31,533 bases of DNA from JALGWA01 sp964604955 (GCA_964604955.1 CAZSBE010000027.1:1-31533); one strand, 5' to 3'; shown: positions 8,548-17,768, numbered from the stretch's first letter. The notes: generated by a model from the letters alone, not told the origin. Translations and numbers: made by a program.

Positions 8548-10566
8548 TTGCCCGGAGACCGGCAGAAGGCCCCCGATTCGGAGGCAGGGAATCGCGGAAT
8601 CGGCCAGGCCGTCCATGGACCCAGCCTTCTAACTGAGAATGACGTCTATCTCTTCAGGGAAGGCAACCACTTCAGGCTCTATGAGAAACTGGGCTCTCAC
8701 GGCATGGAAGTCGACGGGGCGCGGGGTACGATCTTTGCGGTCTGGGCGCCCAATGCCAGAAGCGTATCGGTGATCGGTGATTTCAACGGTTGGAATCCGG
8801 GCGCGCACAATCTGGCGAAGCGGCAGGACGGGTCCGGCATCTGGGAGGGTTTCATAGCCGGGGTGGGGCACGGCTGCCTCTACAAGTATCACATGGTCTC
8901 CGAATACGCCGGCTATGCCGCCGACAAGGGTGACCCCTTCGCTCTCTACTGGGAGATATCGCCCCGCACGGCTTCCGTCGTGTGGGAACTCGATTACGGC
9001 TGGGGCGACCGCGCCTGGATGGAGAACCGCCATGAGCGCAACCGCCTGACCGCTCCTTTCTCCCTCTATGAGGTCCATCTGGGCTCGTGGCGAAGGAACC
9101 CCGGGGAAGGCAATCGCTTCCTCACGTACCGGGAGCTGGCCGAGCATCTTGTGGACTATGTCAGGGAAATGGGATTCACGCATGTCGAATTCCTGCCCGT
9201 CACGGAGCATCCCTTCTACGGGTCGTGGGGCTATGAGCCCGTCGGCTACTACGCCCCCACGAGCCGGTACGGCACCCCCCAGGACTTCATGTGCCTCGTG
9301 GACCGTCTTCACCAGAACGGCATTGGCGTGGTTCTCGACTGGGTGGTCTCGCACTTCCCGTCTGACATACACGGCCTGGCCTACTTCGACGGAACGCACC
9401 TGTTCGAGCACATGGACCCACGCCAGGGATTCCACCCGGACTGGAAGAGCAGCATATTCAACTTCGGCAGAAACGAGGTGCGCAGTTTCCTGATCAGCAG
9501 CGCCCTCTTCTGGCTGGACAGATACCATGTGGACGGTCTTCGCGCCGATGCCGTCAGTTCCATGCTCTACCTGGATTACTCCAGAAGAGAGGGCGAGTGG
9601 GTACCCAATCCCTATGGCGGCCGGGAAAATCTCGAGGCCATGAGTTTCTTGAAACGGATGAATGAGGCCGTCTATGGGGCCGCACCCGACACGCAGACCT
9701 TCGCCGAAGAATCCACTGCCTGGCCAATGGTCACCAAGCCGCCCTATCTGGGAGGCCTGGGTTTCGGCATGAAGTGGAACCTCGGCTGGAAGCATAACAT
9801 CCTGAATTACTTCTCGCTGGACCCCGTGCACCGGAAGCATCACCATGACAAACTGATCTCCGCTATGGCCTACGCCTACTCCGAGAACTTCCTCCTCCCC
9901 CTTTCCCACGACGAGGTTACCCATGGCGGCCGCTCGCTTCTTTCAAGAATGCCCGGGGACGAATGGCAGAAACTGGCCAATCTCCGCCTGCTGGCAGGCT
10001 ACCTTTACACCCATCCCGGCAAGAAGCTCCTCTTTATGGGAGCCGAGTCCGGACAGTGGCGGGAATGGGATCACGACCGCAGCCTGGACTGGCGTTTGCT
10101 GGAGGAGGAGCCGCACCTGGGCTTACAACGGTGGATAAAGGACCTGAATCACTTCTACAGGAGCCAGCCCGCTCTCTACGAGTTGGACTTCGAACCCGCC
10201 GGTTTCGAGTGGATAGACTGTACCGACTATGAGAAGAGCGTGTTGAGTTTCCTGAGGAAGGGACGGTCCCAGGAAGACATGCTGCTCGTGGTCTGTAATT
10301 TCACGCCCGTCGTAAGGCATGACTACCGCGTGGGCCTGCCGTCCGGAGGATACTGGAAAGAGATGTTAAACAGCGACGCGACGGCCTATGGCGGAAGCGG
10401 GCGGGGCAACCGCGGAGGCCTCTACGCCGATCCAGCGCCCTTCCACGGCAGATCCCACTCCCTCTCGCTGACTCTTCCGCCCCTGGGGCTGCTGGTCTTC
10501 AAGCGGACAGACGGGGACCGTGAGGGCGAAGGCGCCCTTCGGTCCGGGGGGCGGGACGACGAGTGA
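8548..10566 (+). CDS. glgB: 1,4-alpha-glucan branching enzyme GlgB
   Basis: I chose TTG 8548 because AGGTGA (8537-8542) sits 5 nt before it; the GTG at 8539 would lie inside that Shine-Dalgarno and have none of its own. The enzyme transfers alpha-1,4 chains to alpha-1,6 branch points in glycogen. An N-terminal CBM48 (GTIFAVWAPNARSVSVIGDF) precedes a GH13_9 barrel. D334 (DGLRADAV) is the nucleophile, E387 (FAEEST) the acid/base, and D455 (LSHDEV) the third carboxylate. The spacing of 53 and 121 residues equals that of E. coli GlgB. The C-terminal beta domain is complete (~672 residues). The 213-bp gap upstream holds no gene. No other glg gene adjoins it, though the GH57 glycosidase is nearby. 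Confidence 0.95.
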   Translation: MPGDRQKAPDSEAGNRGIGQAVHGPSLLTENDVYLFREGNHFRLYEKLGSHGMEVDGARGTIFAVWAPNARSVSVIGDFNGWNPGAHNLAKRQDGSGIWEGFIAGVGHGCLYKYHMVSEYAGYAADKGDPFALYWEISPRTASVVWELDYGWGDRAWMENRHERNRLTAPFSLYEVHLGSWRRNPGEGNRFLTYRELAEHLVDYVREMGFTHVEFLPVTEHPFYGSWGYEPVGYYAPTSRYGTPQDFMCLVDRLHQNGIGVVLDWVVSHFPSDIHGLAYFDGTHLFEHMDPRQGFHPDWKSSIFNFGRNEVRSFLISSALFWLDRYHVDGLRADAVSSMLYLDYSRREGEWVPNPYGGRENLEAMSFLKRMNEAVYGAAPDTQTFAEESTAWPMVTKPPYLGGLGFGMKWNLGWKHNILNYFSLDPVHRKHHHDKLISAMAYAYSENFLLPLSHDEVTHGGRSLLSRMPGDEWQKLANLRLLAGYLYTHPGKKLLFMGAESGQWREWDHDRSLDWRLLEEEPHLGLQRWIKDLNHFYRSQPALYELDFEPAGFEWIDCTDYEKSVLSFLRKGRSQEDMLLVVCNFTPVVRHDYRVGLPSGGYWKEMLNSDATAYGGSGRGNRGGLYADPAPFHGRSHSLSLTLPPLGLLVFKRTDGDREGEGALRSGGRDDE

Positions 10567-10653
10567 CGCTCATGTAGCGGTGTTCGGAACCCGATAGAAT
10601 CTAAAGCGGTTTCAGGTCAAGCATAGCGCAGCCGGATAAGATGGAGACATAGC

Positions 10654-10950
10654 ATGGATACCAAGAGGCGGTCCTGGGTCAAGTCGCTCACATGGCGCGT
10701 GTTCGGAATCGCTCTACTGGGAGCGATCTCGCTCCTCATAACGAGAAACTGGAAGGAGATGACCACCATCACCCTTCTGTTTCACGCGATCCGACTGGTC
10801 CTGTATTACTATCACGAGAGGATATGGGGGCGCATCTCCTGGGGGAAGGTGAAGCATCCCCTCGCCGACCTGCCCGTGACGCGGGGCCTGACGCCCGAGG
10901 ACCTCAAGATCGTCAAGGATAAACTCAAAGGCATGGGATACATCGACTGA
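10654..10950 (+). CDS. DUF2061 family small membrane protein
   Basis: 98 residues. The N-terminal part carries the family features: a basic start, SLTWRVFGIALLGAISLLIT as first membrane segment, a second segment around TTITLLFHAIRLVLYYY, and the signature HERIWGRISWG. The last ~30 residues (LTPEDLKIVKDKLKGMGYID) form a soluble tail longer than the minimal domain. DUF2061 proteins are predicted inner-membrane proteins, sometimes near sulfate assimilation genes, and their function is not established. It lies alone between glgB and the OmpA-type gene. Confidence 0.85.
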   Translation: MDTKRRSWVKSLTWRVFGIALLGAISLLITRNWKEMTTITLLFHAIRLVLYYYHERIWGRISWGKVKHPLADLPVTRGLTPEDLKIVKDKLKGMGYID

Positions 10951-11027
10951 GTTATATCCAGGGCCCGCTGCCTCGCGTTTCGCCCATTCGCCGCGGGTCT
11001 CCACCCTTCTTTACACGCGTTCCGCCA

Positions 11028-11057
11028 TTGACACATGCGCCTCCGTTGCGCTAGACT
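11028..11057 (+). promoter_or_regulatory. Sigma70-type promoter of the OmpA-family gene
   Basis: TTGACA (11028-11033, perfect -35), 18 nt, then TAGACT (11052-11057). The start codon lies 36 nt downstream, behind a purine-rich GGAGGAGGAG ribosome site (11081-11090). Confidence 0.7.
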
Positions 11058-11093
11058 CGCGTCGGATTCAGGCACTTTCAGGAGGAGGAGCTG

Positions 11094-12302
11094 ATGCGGA
11101 GATTGTTGTGTATTCTCACGATTGCTGTGATGACGTTTTGCCTCATGTCCGCATGGAAACCCGCCGGCGCGGGCATAGGCGGCCTCACCGACAAACTCAA
11201 GGATAAGGCCAAGGAGAAAGCCGAGAAGATAATCGAAGGCTCCCCGGAAGACACCACGGAGGCGGAAGAGCCGGCGAAAGAGAAGTCATCCGAGACCGGC
11301 GCTGCGGCGGGCGAAGCCGGCACGGGCACTGCCACATCGGAAGACATGAAGCTGTACACCAAGTACGATTTCGTGCCGGGCGATAAGGTAATCTTCTACG
11401 ACGACCTCACCGGCGAGGAGATCGGCGAGTTCCCGTCCCGGTGGAATCTCGAGAGAGGTGTTTTCGAGATAGTCCGGAAGGGCAACGCGAACTACATCAT
11501 GTGCTCGGACCAGGGCTACATTCTACCCAAAATTGCGCCCGCTCCCCTGCCTCCCAAGTACACGGTGGAAATGGAGGTCTACTCCAACGGTCCGGCGTAC
11601 CAGGGACACTGGTACTACATCCAGTGGCTGGACGCGGATGAGCGCGAAATCGCCAGCTTCCATTTCAAGGGCGGCAGCCAGACCGGGTTGACAGTCCTCG
11701 ATGACAACCTGGCGGACAAGAACCTGCCGTCGGAAGTCGCCGCCGGTATTCACACCATGCGCATCATGGCCACAAAGACCACTCTCAAGTGCTACCTTGA
11801 CACTGAGCGCGTCGCGAACGTTCCCAAGGTGGAAGGTTTCGAGCCGGTCGCCTTCCGGGTTCACATGGACCCGTGGATGGATGAGCCCGCAAACCCCATG
11901 CTGCTCAAGAGTTTCCGTTTCGCCGAGGGCGGGAAGACCCTGAGGGAGCAGCTCGATGAGACGGGCCGCATCATAACGCACGGGATACTGTTCGATTCAG
12001 GTTCCGACCGCATCAAGGGCGAGTCCTACAAGACGCTGGCCGATATCGGCGGGCTCCTCACGGACGATGCCGGGCTGCGGCTATCCATCGAGGGCCACAC
12101 CGACAGCGACGGCGCGGAGGACTACAATCTCGATCTCTCCAAGAGGCGCGCCATGGCGGTGAGGACCTACCTCATGGAGACCTACAAGATCGGCGGCGAC
12201 CGCCTCGAGGGCAAGGGCTGGGGGGAGACCACGCCCATAGACACCAACGCCACTCCCGAGGGCAAGGCGAACAACCGCCGGGTTGAGCTAGTAAAGATCT
12301 AG
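11094..12302 (+). CDS. OmpA-family protein with central lectin-like (LamG/ConA-type) domain
   Basis: 402 residues with a strong Shine-Dalgarno. A signal peptide (to ~residue 25) is followed by a Lys/Glu-rich amphipathic helix (LTDKLKDKAKEKAEKII) and a low-complexity acidic/Ala-Gly linker. Residues ~95-285 look like a concanavalin-like jelly roll (DDLTGEEIGEFPSRW, TVEMEVYSNG, IASFHFKGG). Residues ~295-402 are an OmpA C-terminal peptidoglycan-binding domain with the hallmark IEGHTDSDG, NLDLSKRRAMAVRTYL and NRRVELVKI. It probably sits in the periplasm or on the outer membrane, anchored to peptidoglycan. No beta-barrel is present, so it is not a porin. The bound glycan of the lectin-like part is unknown. 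Confidence 0.88.
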   Translation: MRRLLCILTIAVMTFCLMSAWKPAGAGIGGLTDKLKDKAKEKAEKIIEGSPEDTTEAEEPAKEKSSETGAAAGEAGTGTATSEDMKLYTKYDFVPGDKVIFYDDLTGEEIGEFPSRWNLERGVFEIVRKGNANYIMCSDQGYILPKIAPAPLPPKYTVEMEVYSNGPAYQGHWYYIQWLDADEREIASFHFKGGSQTGLTVLDDNLADKNLPSEVAAGIHTMRIMATKTTLKCYLDTERVANVPKVEGFEPVAFRVHMDPWMDEPANPMLLKSFRFAEGGKTLREQLDETGRIITHGILFDSGSDRIKGESYKTLADIGGLLTDDAGLRLSIEGHTDSDGAEDYNLDLSKRRAMAVRTYLMETYKIGGDRLEGKGWGETTPIDTNATPEGKANNRRVELVKI

Positions 12303-12367
12303 ACGCGGCAGGCGGCGGCCTGACATCCGCGGTTCCCGCGCCGGATACTCGCGATTCCGGCGGCGGC

Positions 12368-13141
12368 TCAGATTGCGAGGTCGATCCCCACGGGGCAGTG
12401 GTCCGAGCCCATGACATCGGGCAGAATGAACGCGGCTTCGACATTCTTCTTGAGGTTCTTCGACACGAAGAAGTAGTCGATGCGCCATCCCACGTTCCGC
12501 TCGCGCGATCTCGTCTTCATGTCCCACCAGGAGTAGTGGCCGGGCCCGCCTTCGAACATGCGGAAGGTGTCGATGAAACCGTGCTCGATGAGCCTGGTAA
12601 TCCACGCCCGCTCCTCTGGAAGGAAGCCGGTGTTGTTGACGTTCTGCTTGGGGCGCGCAAGATCGATTTCCGTGTGAGCCGTGTTGACGTCCCCGCACAG
12701 GACCACTTTTCTGCGCTTTCGCCTGAGGCCGTCGAGATAGTCCAGGAAACCGTCGTAGAAGTCCAGTTTGTAGCGAAGCCGCTCGTCCGAGGCCCCGCCG
12801 TTGGGGAAATACACGTTCAGGAGCAGGAAAGAACCGAAGTCTGCGGCGATAGTCCTCCCTTCCACATCGAAACGCTCGATCCCGAACCCGAAGTCGACGT
12901 TCTTCGGCCTGGCCCTGGTGTAGAGGGCGACCCCGCTGTAGCCTTTCCGCCTGGCCGGGCAGAAATAAGCGCGGTAACCGGGGACGTTCTTGAGCTCCGC
13001 CGGCAGCTGCTCCTCGCTGGCCTTGGTCTCCTGGAGGCAGACGGCGTCGGGGCGCTCGGCCAGAAGCCAGTCCAGAAAGCCCTTCCGGTGCACGGCCCTG
13101 AGGCCGTTCACGTTCCACGAAAGGAGGCGCATCTTCTTCAT
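12368..13141 (-). CDS. xth: Exodeoxyribonuclease III / AP endonuclease (ExoA type)
   Basis: 257 residues from ATG 13141. The frame could extend to a TTG at 13177, but family members begin at MKKMRLLSWNVNG, so the inner ATG is preferred. All EEP-fold active-site blocks are present: WNVNGLRA, LQETKA (metal Glu), GVALYTRARP, CGDVNTAHTEIDL (Asp/Asn), GPGHYSWWD, GWRIDYFFVS and GSDHCPVGIDL (terminal Asp-His pair). It makes the AP-site incision and 3'-5' trimming steps of base excision repair in the cytoplasm. It is convergent with the OmpA-family gene and divergent from tldD. Confidence 0.95.
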   Translation of the reverse strand: MKKMRLLSWNVNGLRAVHRKGFLDWLLAERPDAVCLQETKASEEQLPAELKNVPGYRAYFCPARRKGYSGVALYTRARPKNVDFGFGIERFDVEGRTIAADFGSFLLLNVYFPNGGASDERLRYKLDFYDGFLDYLDGLRRKRRKVVLCGDVNTAHTEIDLARPKQNVNNTGFLPEERAWITRLIEHGFIDTFRMFEGGPGHYSWWDMKTRSRERNVGWRIDYFFVSKNLKKNVEAAFILPDVMGSDHCPVGIDLAI

Positions 13142-13198
13142 AGGCGTAAGCCTAATCCCTGAGAGCGCGTTGTTCAACCCAACTTCCCGGGAATCCTT

Positions 13199-13227
13199 TT
13201 GACTGCGCTGTGCGGATGTGTTATAAG
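13199..13227 (+). promoter_or_regulatory. Sigma70-type promoter of tldD-pmbA
   Basis: TTGACT (13199-13204), 17-nt spacer, TATAAG (13222-13227); start codon 61 nt further on. Box quality and spacing are close to consensus. Confidence 0.75.
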
Positions 13228-13288
13228 CTCTTGAGTTTAATCGCCCTGAATTGGAGGCCCTGACACCCGGAAAACGTTAAGGTAGAGC

Positions 13289-14686
13289 TTGTTCCCACAC
13301 AGAGAAGACATCCAGAAGGCCCTCGAGGCGGCTCTGTCGAGAGGGGCCGAGTTCGCGGAAGTCTACCTCGAGAAACGCATAGCCGATACCGTGCGAATAG
13401 AGGAGCAGCTCGTCCGGGAGTCCTCACGGGGCGTGCTGGCCGGCGCGGGGATAAGGGCGATTATCGGAGACAAGATCGGCTATGCCTATGCCGACGGGCT
13501 CGACGTCAAGCGCATGGTGGAGGCGGCATCGGTGGCCGGCGAGATAGCCACGACGGGTGCCGGCGCGCCGCCGGTCGATCTCCCCGAGACGACTTCGGCC
13601 CTGCCCTATTCCGAGACCGGGATCTTCCCTCTGGATGTGGACGCCGCCGACAAGGTGGAAACGGCCTTCAGGGCCGACAGGGCCACCCGGGGTCACGACC
13701 CCCGCATTACGCAGGCCATGGTCACGCTTCTCGATGAGGACAAGCACATACTCATCGCCAACTCCGAGGGCGTCAATGTTCGCGACCGCCAGATCCTGAC
13801 CACGCTGAGGGTTGTCGCGATAGCCGAGAGCGACGGCGGCAGGCAGAGGGGCTTTCGTTCCCTTAGCGGCCGGAGCGGCTACGAGCTCTTCGACAGGGAG
13901 GCGCCTGAAGAGGTGGGCGCCGACGCGTCCCGGCAGGCCATCACGCTTCTCGACGCCAGGGAGGCGCCGGCTGGCTCGATGGTCGTCGTGCTGGGGCACG
14001 GCAGGGGCGGGGTGCTCCTCCATGAGGCCATAGGGCACGGCTTCGAGGGGGACTTCATAAGGAAAAAGACATCGCTCTTCGCTGGAAGAGTGGGCGAGAG
14101 GATCGCCGCCCGGGGCGTCACCATATTGGACGACGGCACCATTCCCAATGCGCGCGGCACCATCAATATCGACGACGAGGGAACGCCCGGTCAGCGCACG
14201 GTGCTTGTCGAGGATGGCGTGCTCAAGGGCTTCATCTACGATAAGCTCAACGCCAGGCTCATGGGCACCGTTTCGACGGGTAACGGCCGGCGGCAGGCTT
14301 ACAAGTTCATGCCGGTTCCGCGTCAGACCAACACGTTCATGCTGGCCGGCAATGCTGCGCCCGAAGAGATCATCTCATCGGTCGCCAGGGGCCTCTACGC
14401 CAAGAACATAGGCGGCGGCCAGGTCGACATCGCCAGCGGCAATTTCGTGTTCGAGGTGACGGAGGGGTATCTCATCGAGGACGGCAAGGTGGGCGCGCCC
14501 GTTCGCGGAGCCAACCTCATAGGGAACGGCGCGGACGTCCTCACGAGGATCGAGATGATAGGGAGCGACTTCGTGCTCGAGTCCGGGGGAGGTACGTGCG
14601 GCAAGATGGGGCAGGCGGTGCCCGTGATGGACGGCCTACCCACCGTCAAGATATCTGAGATTACCGTCGGAGGGACCGAATCCTGA
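13289..14686 (+). CDS. tldD: Metalloprotease TldD
   Basis: 465 residues from TTG 13289; a weak AGGT lies 5 nt upstream and no better start agrees with the family N-terminus. The zinc motif HEAIGH (H245, E246, H249) lies in LLHEAIGHGFEGDF, the TldD-type peptidase signature absent from the partner subunit. The C-terminus has the typical GGGTCGKMGQAVPV block. TldD and TldE form a heterodimeric protease whose known roles include microcin and other RiPP maturation and CcdA turnover. No RiPP gene is visible here, so this is likely a housekeeping copy. The stop overlaps the pmbA start by 1 nt. Confidence 0.95.
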   Translation: MFPHREDIQKALEAALSRGAEFAEVYLEKRIADTVRIEEQLVRESSRGVLAGAGIRAIIGDKIGYAYADGLDVKRMVEAASVAGEIATTGAGAPPVDLPETTSALPYSETGIFPLDVDAADKVETAFRADRATRGHDPRITQAMVTLLDEDKHILIANSEGVNVRDRQILTTLRVVAIAESDGGRQRGFRSLSGRSGYELFDREAPEEVGADASRQAITLLDAREAPAGSMVVVLGHGRGGVLLHEAIGHGFEGDFIRKKTSLFAGRVGERIAARGVTILDDGTIPNARGTINIDDEGTPGQRTVLVEDGVLKGFIYDKLNARLMGTVSTGNGRRQAYKFMPVPRQTNTFMLAGNAAPEEIISSVARGLYAKNIGGGQVDIASGNFVFEVTEGYLIEDGKVGAPVRGANLIGNGADVLTRIEMIGSDFVLESGGGTCGKMGQAVPVMDGLPTVKISEITVGGTES

Positions 14687-16023
14687 TGGACTATCTCGAT
14701 CTCGCGAAAGACGTTACGGCAAGGGCCAGGGCCAGAGGTGCCGACGAGTGCGATTGCCTGATCGAGGTCGGCAGCAAGCTTTCGGTCACGGTAAGAAGCG
14801 GCGAGGTGGAGAGCATAGAGCGCGCCGCGTTTCAGGGGCTCGGCATAAGGCTCTTCCGAAAGAAGAAACTCGGCTTCGGCTTCACGACCGACCTCTCCCC
14901 TGCCTCGCTCGACGGTCTCGTTCAGCAGTGCTCCGATTTCGCGGAGGTTTCCACGGCGGACCCGGTGGCGGCGGTTCCCGAGATCTCGCCGCCGGCCGAG
15001 GACGACCTCGAGATCTATGATCCCTCGATCGACAGGGTGCCCACGAGCGAGAAGGTCGAACTGGTGCTGGCCTGCGAGCAGGCGGCCTTCGACCACGACA
15101 AGAGGATAAAGAACACATACGGAACAGCCTACGAGGACTCGCGCGTCAAGGTCATACTGGCAGCCATGAACTCCGACCCCGTCGCCTACGAAGGGACTCA
15201 CTTCGAGATCGGCTGCCTTCCCGTCGCCGAGACCGACGGGGAGAAGAGGATCGGCATATGGTACTCCCCGAGGCGCTTTTTCTCCGACCTCGAGTCGGCC
15301 TCTCAGGTTGGAAGCACGGCCTCGAGGCGCGCCATCGCCATGCTCGGCGCCAGGCCCGTCAAGACGCAGAAGGCGTCGGTCGTCTTCGGACCGCTGACGG
15401 GAATCGAGTTCGTAAGGAGCATCTTCAGCGCGCTCGACGGGGAGAACGAGCTCAGGGGGACCACGTTTCTAAAGGGGAAAATCAACGAGAGCGTGGGCTC
15501 CTGGCACGTGAGTTTCATCGATGACGGCCGGATGCCGCGCAAGCTCGGCTCGCGCCCCTTCGACGGGGAGGGCATGGCCACGCGGAGCACCGTCGGGATC
15601 GACAAGGGAGTCCTCAGGGCCCACTACTACGACTCGCGCTCAGCCCGGAAGGCCGGCATGGAGACCACCGGCAATGCCAGCAGGAGTTACGGTTCCATCC
15701 CCTCGGTCGGGGCGAACAACTTCTATCTCGCACCGGGCAAGACGTCGGCGGACGACGTGATCGCCGGAGTCGAGAACGGCCTCCTCGTGACCCGCCTGCT
15801 CGGGTTCGGGGTGAACATAACCACGGGTGATTACTCGAGGGGCGCGGAGGGGCTCTGGATACGCAGCGGCAGGATAGAGGGCCCCGTAAGCGGCGTCACC
15901 ATAGCTGGCAACATGCTTGATATGCTCAAGGGCATCGAGTGCGTCGGTTCCGATCTCCACTTTTTCGGCCAGTTCGGTTCGCCCACCTTCGTCATCCGGG
16001 AGATGACCGTCGCCGGGGAGTAG
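14686..16023 (+). CDS. pmbA: TldE/PmbA, partner of TldD
   Basis: 445 residues starting at ATG 14686, sharing its A with the TGA of tldD (translational coupling). It has the family shape of PmbA: N-terminal ADECDCLIEVGSKLSVTVR, LGFGFTTDLS, central VVFGPLTGIEFVRSIFSAL and C-terminal GNMLDMLKGIECVGSDL. The HExxxH zinc motif is absent, as expected for TldE, which is the non-metal-binding half of the heterodimer. The gene ends at a copy of the interspersed repeat that separates it from the convergent pyrimidine operon. Confidence 0.94.
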   Translation: MDYLDLAKDVTARARARGADECDCLIEVGSKLSVTVRSGEVESIERAAFQGLGIRLFRKKKLGFGFTTDLSPASLDGLVQQCSDFAEVSTADPVAAVPEISPPAEDDLEIYDPSIDRVPTSEKVELVLACEQAAFDHDKRIKNTYGTAYEDSRVKVILAAMNSDPVAYEGTHFEIGCLPVAETDGEKRIGIWYSPRRFFSDLESASQVGSTASRRAIAMLGARPVKTQKASVVFGPLTGIEFVRSIFSALDGENELRGTTFLKGKINESVGSWHVSFIDDGRMPRKLGSRPFDGEGMATRSTVGIDKGVLRAHYYDSRSARKAGMETTGNASRSYGSIPSVGANNFYLAPGKTSADDVIAGVENGLLVTRLLGFGVNITTGDYSRGAEGLWIRSGRIEGPVSGVTIAGNMLDMLKGIECVGSDLHFFGQFGSPTFVIREMTVAGE

Positions 16024-16026
16024 CAC

Positions 16027-16049
16027 TGTGCATTTCAAGACCTGACCCC
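16027..16049 (-). repeat. Interspersed repeat, copy C
   Basis: The minus strand reads ggggtcaggtcttgaaatgc then aca, identical to copies D and E over this length. It fills almost the whole 30-bp gap between the convergent pmbA and M50/CBS genes. No intrinsic terminator is visible there. Confidence 0.85.
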
Positions 16050-16053
16050 ATCT

Positions 16054-17166
16054 TTATCTGCGGCCGCCGGAGAGGGCTATCATGAGGTCGGTGCGGGTGA
16101 TAATGCCTACCATGCGGCCGTCCTCCACCACGACCATCCGCCCCACCCCGGTCTGGAGCATGCGGCCGAAGGCGACTCTCGCGCTTTCGGTGGGAAGCGC
16201 GACGACCATCTTCTCCCAGGGCGTCATGGCTTCGGCGACGCGCGTCCTGTCCCACTCTTCTTTGGGCACGGACGCGATGTCCGCCCGGGATAGAATCCCG
16301 GTTATGCGGCTGTACTCCTTCACCGGGTAGGCATTGAAGCCCGTGATGAAATACTCGCGCGCCGCATCGGCGAGGCTCGTATCCCCCGGGACCGTTTTGA
16401 CGTCGCGCGTCATGAGGTCTCCGACTCCCGGCCCCCCCGCCATCCTGCCGACGCGGTAAGAGCCGTAGAAGGCAAGGCGCTCGATGAAGGTGCCGATGAA
16501 GACGAGCCACAGGAAGCCCGGGGCCTCAGCTGCCACCGATAGCGTGACGCCTATGAAGACCAGCATGAGGCCGAAGACCCTGCCAGCCGTCGCCGCGGCC
16601 CTGGTGGCTTTGACGAAGTTCCCAGTGATCTTCCAGAGTATCGACCTCAATACCCTTCCGCCGTCTAAAGGGAAACCCGGAACGAGGTTGAAAGCGGCGA
16701 GCATGCCATTGGCATAGGTCACGTACTGCAGCACCAGGCCAGTCGCGGATTCGGCTTCGAAGTCAAAGAAGACGAATCTTGTGAGGCCCGCAGCGGTAGC
16801 GATTATGAGGCTCGCGAACGGCCCCGCCAGCGCCATCCTGAACTCGACACCCGGGCTTTTAGGCTCCTCCTCCATATGCGCGACGCCCCCGAAGATGAAA
16901 AGCGTGATTTTCCTGATGGGTAGCCCGTACCTGAGCCCCACGAAGGAATGCGAGAGCTCGTGGGCGAGCACGGAAACGAACAGGAGAAGCGCCGAAATCG
17001 TCGCCACGGTCCAGCTCGTGGACGCCGCCATGTCGGGCGCGTTCTCGGCTATGTAGCCTGTCCTCAGCCAGTATACCAGCAGGCCGAAGATAACGAGCCA
17101 CGTGGCGTGTATGTTGATTTCGATCGGGCCGATTTTCCCGATTTTGAGTGAAGCCCACCTGAACAT
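16054..17166 (-). CDS. M50 site-2-type intramembrane metalloprotease with C-terminal CBS pair
   Basis: 370 residues; GAGAGG lies upstream of the ATG. Several membrane segments are present (e.g. ~20-38, ~52-75, ~110-135, ~145-163, ~180-220). The zinc motif HELSH (H69, E70, H73) is in the second segment, and the distal ligand motif is NLVPGFPLDGG (D168). This is the S2P/SpoIVFB architecture. Residues ~250-365 are two CBS domains (MTRDVKTVPG, RMVGIITRTDLM), which usually bind adenine nucleotides and could gate the protease. It is the last gene of the pyrimidine operon, 8 nt after the DUF2284 gene. The substrate is unknown; anti-sigma factors are common targets in the family. Confidence 0.92.
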   Translation of the reverse strand: MFRWASLKIGKIGPIEINIHATWLVIFGLLVYWLRTGYIAENAPDMAASTSWTVATISALLLFVSVLAHELSHSFVGLRYGLPIRKITLFIFGGVAHMEEEPKSPGVEFRMALAGPFASLIIATAAGLTRFVFFDFEAESATGLVLQYVTYANGMLAAFNLVPGFPLDGGRVLRSILWKITGNFVKATRAAATAGRVFGLMLVFIGVTLSVAAEAPGFLWLVFIGTFIERLAFYGSYRVGRMAGGPGVGDLMTRDVKTVPGDTSLADAAREYFITGFNAYPVKEYSRITGILSRADIASVPKEEWDRTRVAEAMTPWEKMVVALPTESARVAFGRMLQTGVGRMVVVEDGRMVGIITRTDLMIALSGGRR

Positions 17167-17174
17167 ATGTCCTC

Positions 17175-17762
17175 TCAGTCGATCAGCACGACTCCAAAGT
17201 AATCGTCAATCTGGTCGTGCGACCTTACCACCTCTATGTGAAAACCGTTGGAGCGCGCCGTCTCGAAGACGTTCATCCCGCACGCTTCCATGGCGGGCCT
17301 TGCGATGATCGGGTACCTGCACCGCCTGGAGGTATTGCACCTCGAGCCCTTGTTCTCGCATATGCGGCACGGCCCGGACCCGAAGCCCAGGGCCTTGTAG
17401 TAGCCGGCCAGGAATATCTTCTGTTCGAGCCCGGGTATGATGTCGTTGATGATGGCGTTGTCATGCGCGTGCAGGAGAATAGCGCGCCCGTAGCAGGCCA
17501 CCACTTCGGCGGTCTCGGCGGGCGTCGGCGTGAAAGGCGGGCACATCAGGCGCTTGTTATAGCCGGGGCAACCGTACTGGCACTTGAGCCTCACCCATGC
17601 CTCGCACCTTATGGTGGAGGTGTCGATTATCTTCGCGTTCTCGGCGCCCATCTCGAGCGAAAGCTGCATGAAGTGGGCGAGGTCGCCGCCTCCGGGTCTG
17701 CCGTGCTTCCCGGCCCCGGCGGCCCTGCCTCGCGTTCGCGGTCTCGGTGTCTTCGCAGTCAT
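17175..17762 (-). CDS. DUF2284 predicted metal-binding protein
   Basis: 195 residues. After a basic, Gly/Pro-rich N-terminal tail (~1-28), the protein shows the cysteine pattern of DUF2284: CEAWVRLKCQYGCPGYNKRL then CPPF, a second cluster CRICENKGSRCNTSRRCRYP, and MEACGMNVFET. Such Cys spacing suggests Fe-S or zinc binding. The molecular role of the family is unknown. It starts 6 nt after pyrE and shares the operon. The first Met may be too early, because the family-like part begins near DLAHFMQLSLEMG. Confidence 0.87.
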   Translation of the reverse strand: MTAKTPRPRTRGRAAGAGKHGRPGGGDLAHFMQLSLEMGAENAKIIDTSTIRCEAWVRLKCQYGCPGYNKRLMCPPFTPTPAETAEVVACYGRAILLHAHDNAIINDIIPGLEQKIFLAGYYKALGFGSGPCRICENKGSRCNTSRRCRYPIIARPAMEACGMNVFETARSNGFHIEVVRSHDQIDDYFGVVLID

Positions 17763-17768
17763 GGCGCT

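Noticed and set aside
7111..8616. Long minus-strand open frame (501 codons) opposite the radical SAM gene
   Set aside because: Its product is His/Val/Glu-rich with no recognisable motif, as expected for the antisense of GC-rich coding DNA, and the plus-strand gene has clear cluster motifs.
8629..9924. Long minus-strand open frame (431 codons) opposite glgB
   Set aside because: It shadows the GH13 catalytic region, and its composition is typical of an antisense frame.
12328..12360. Two GC-rich hairpins between the OmpA-family gene and xth as a bidirectional terminator
   Set aside because: The stems are only 5 bp each and neither is followed by a T tract, so termination is not supported.
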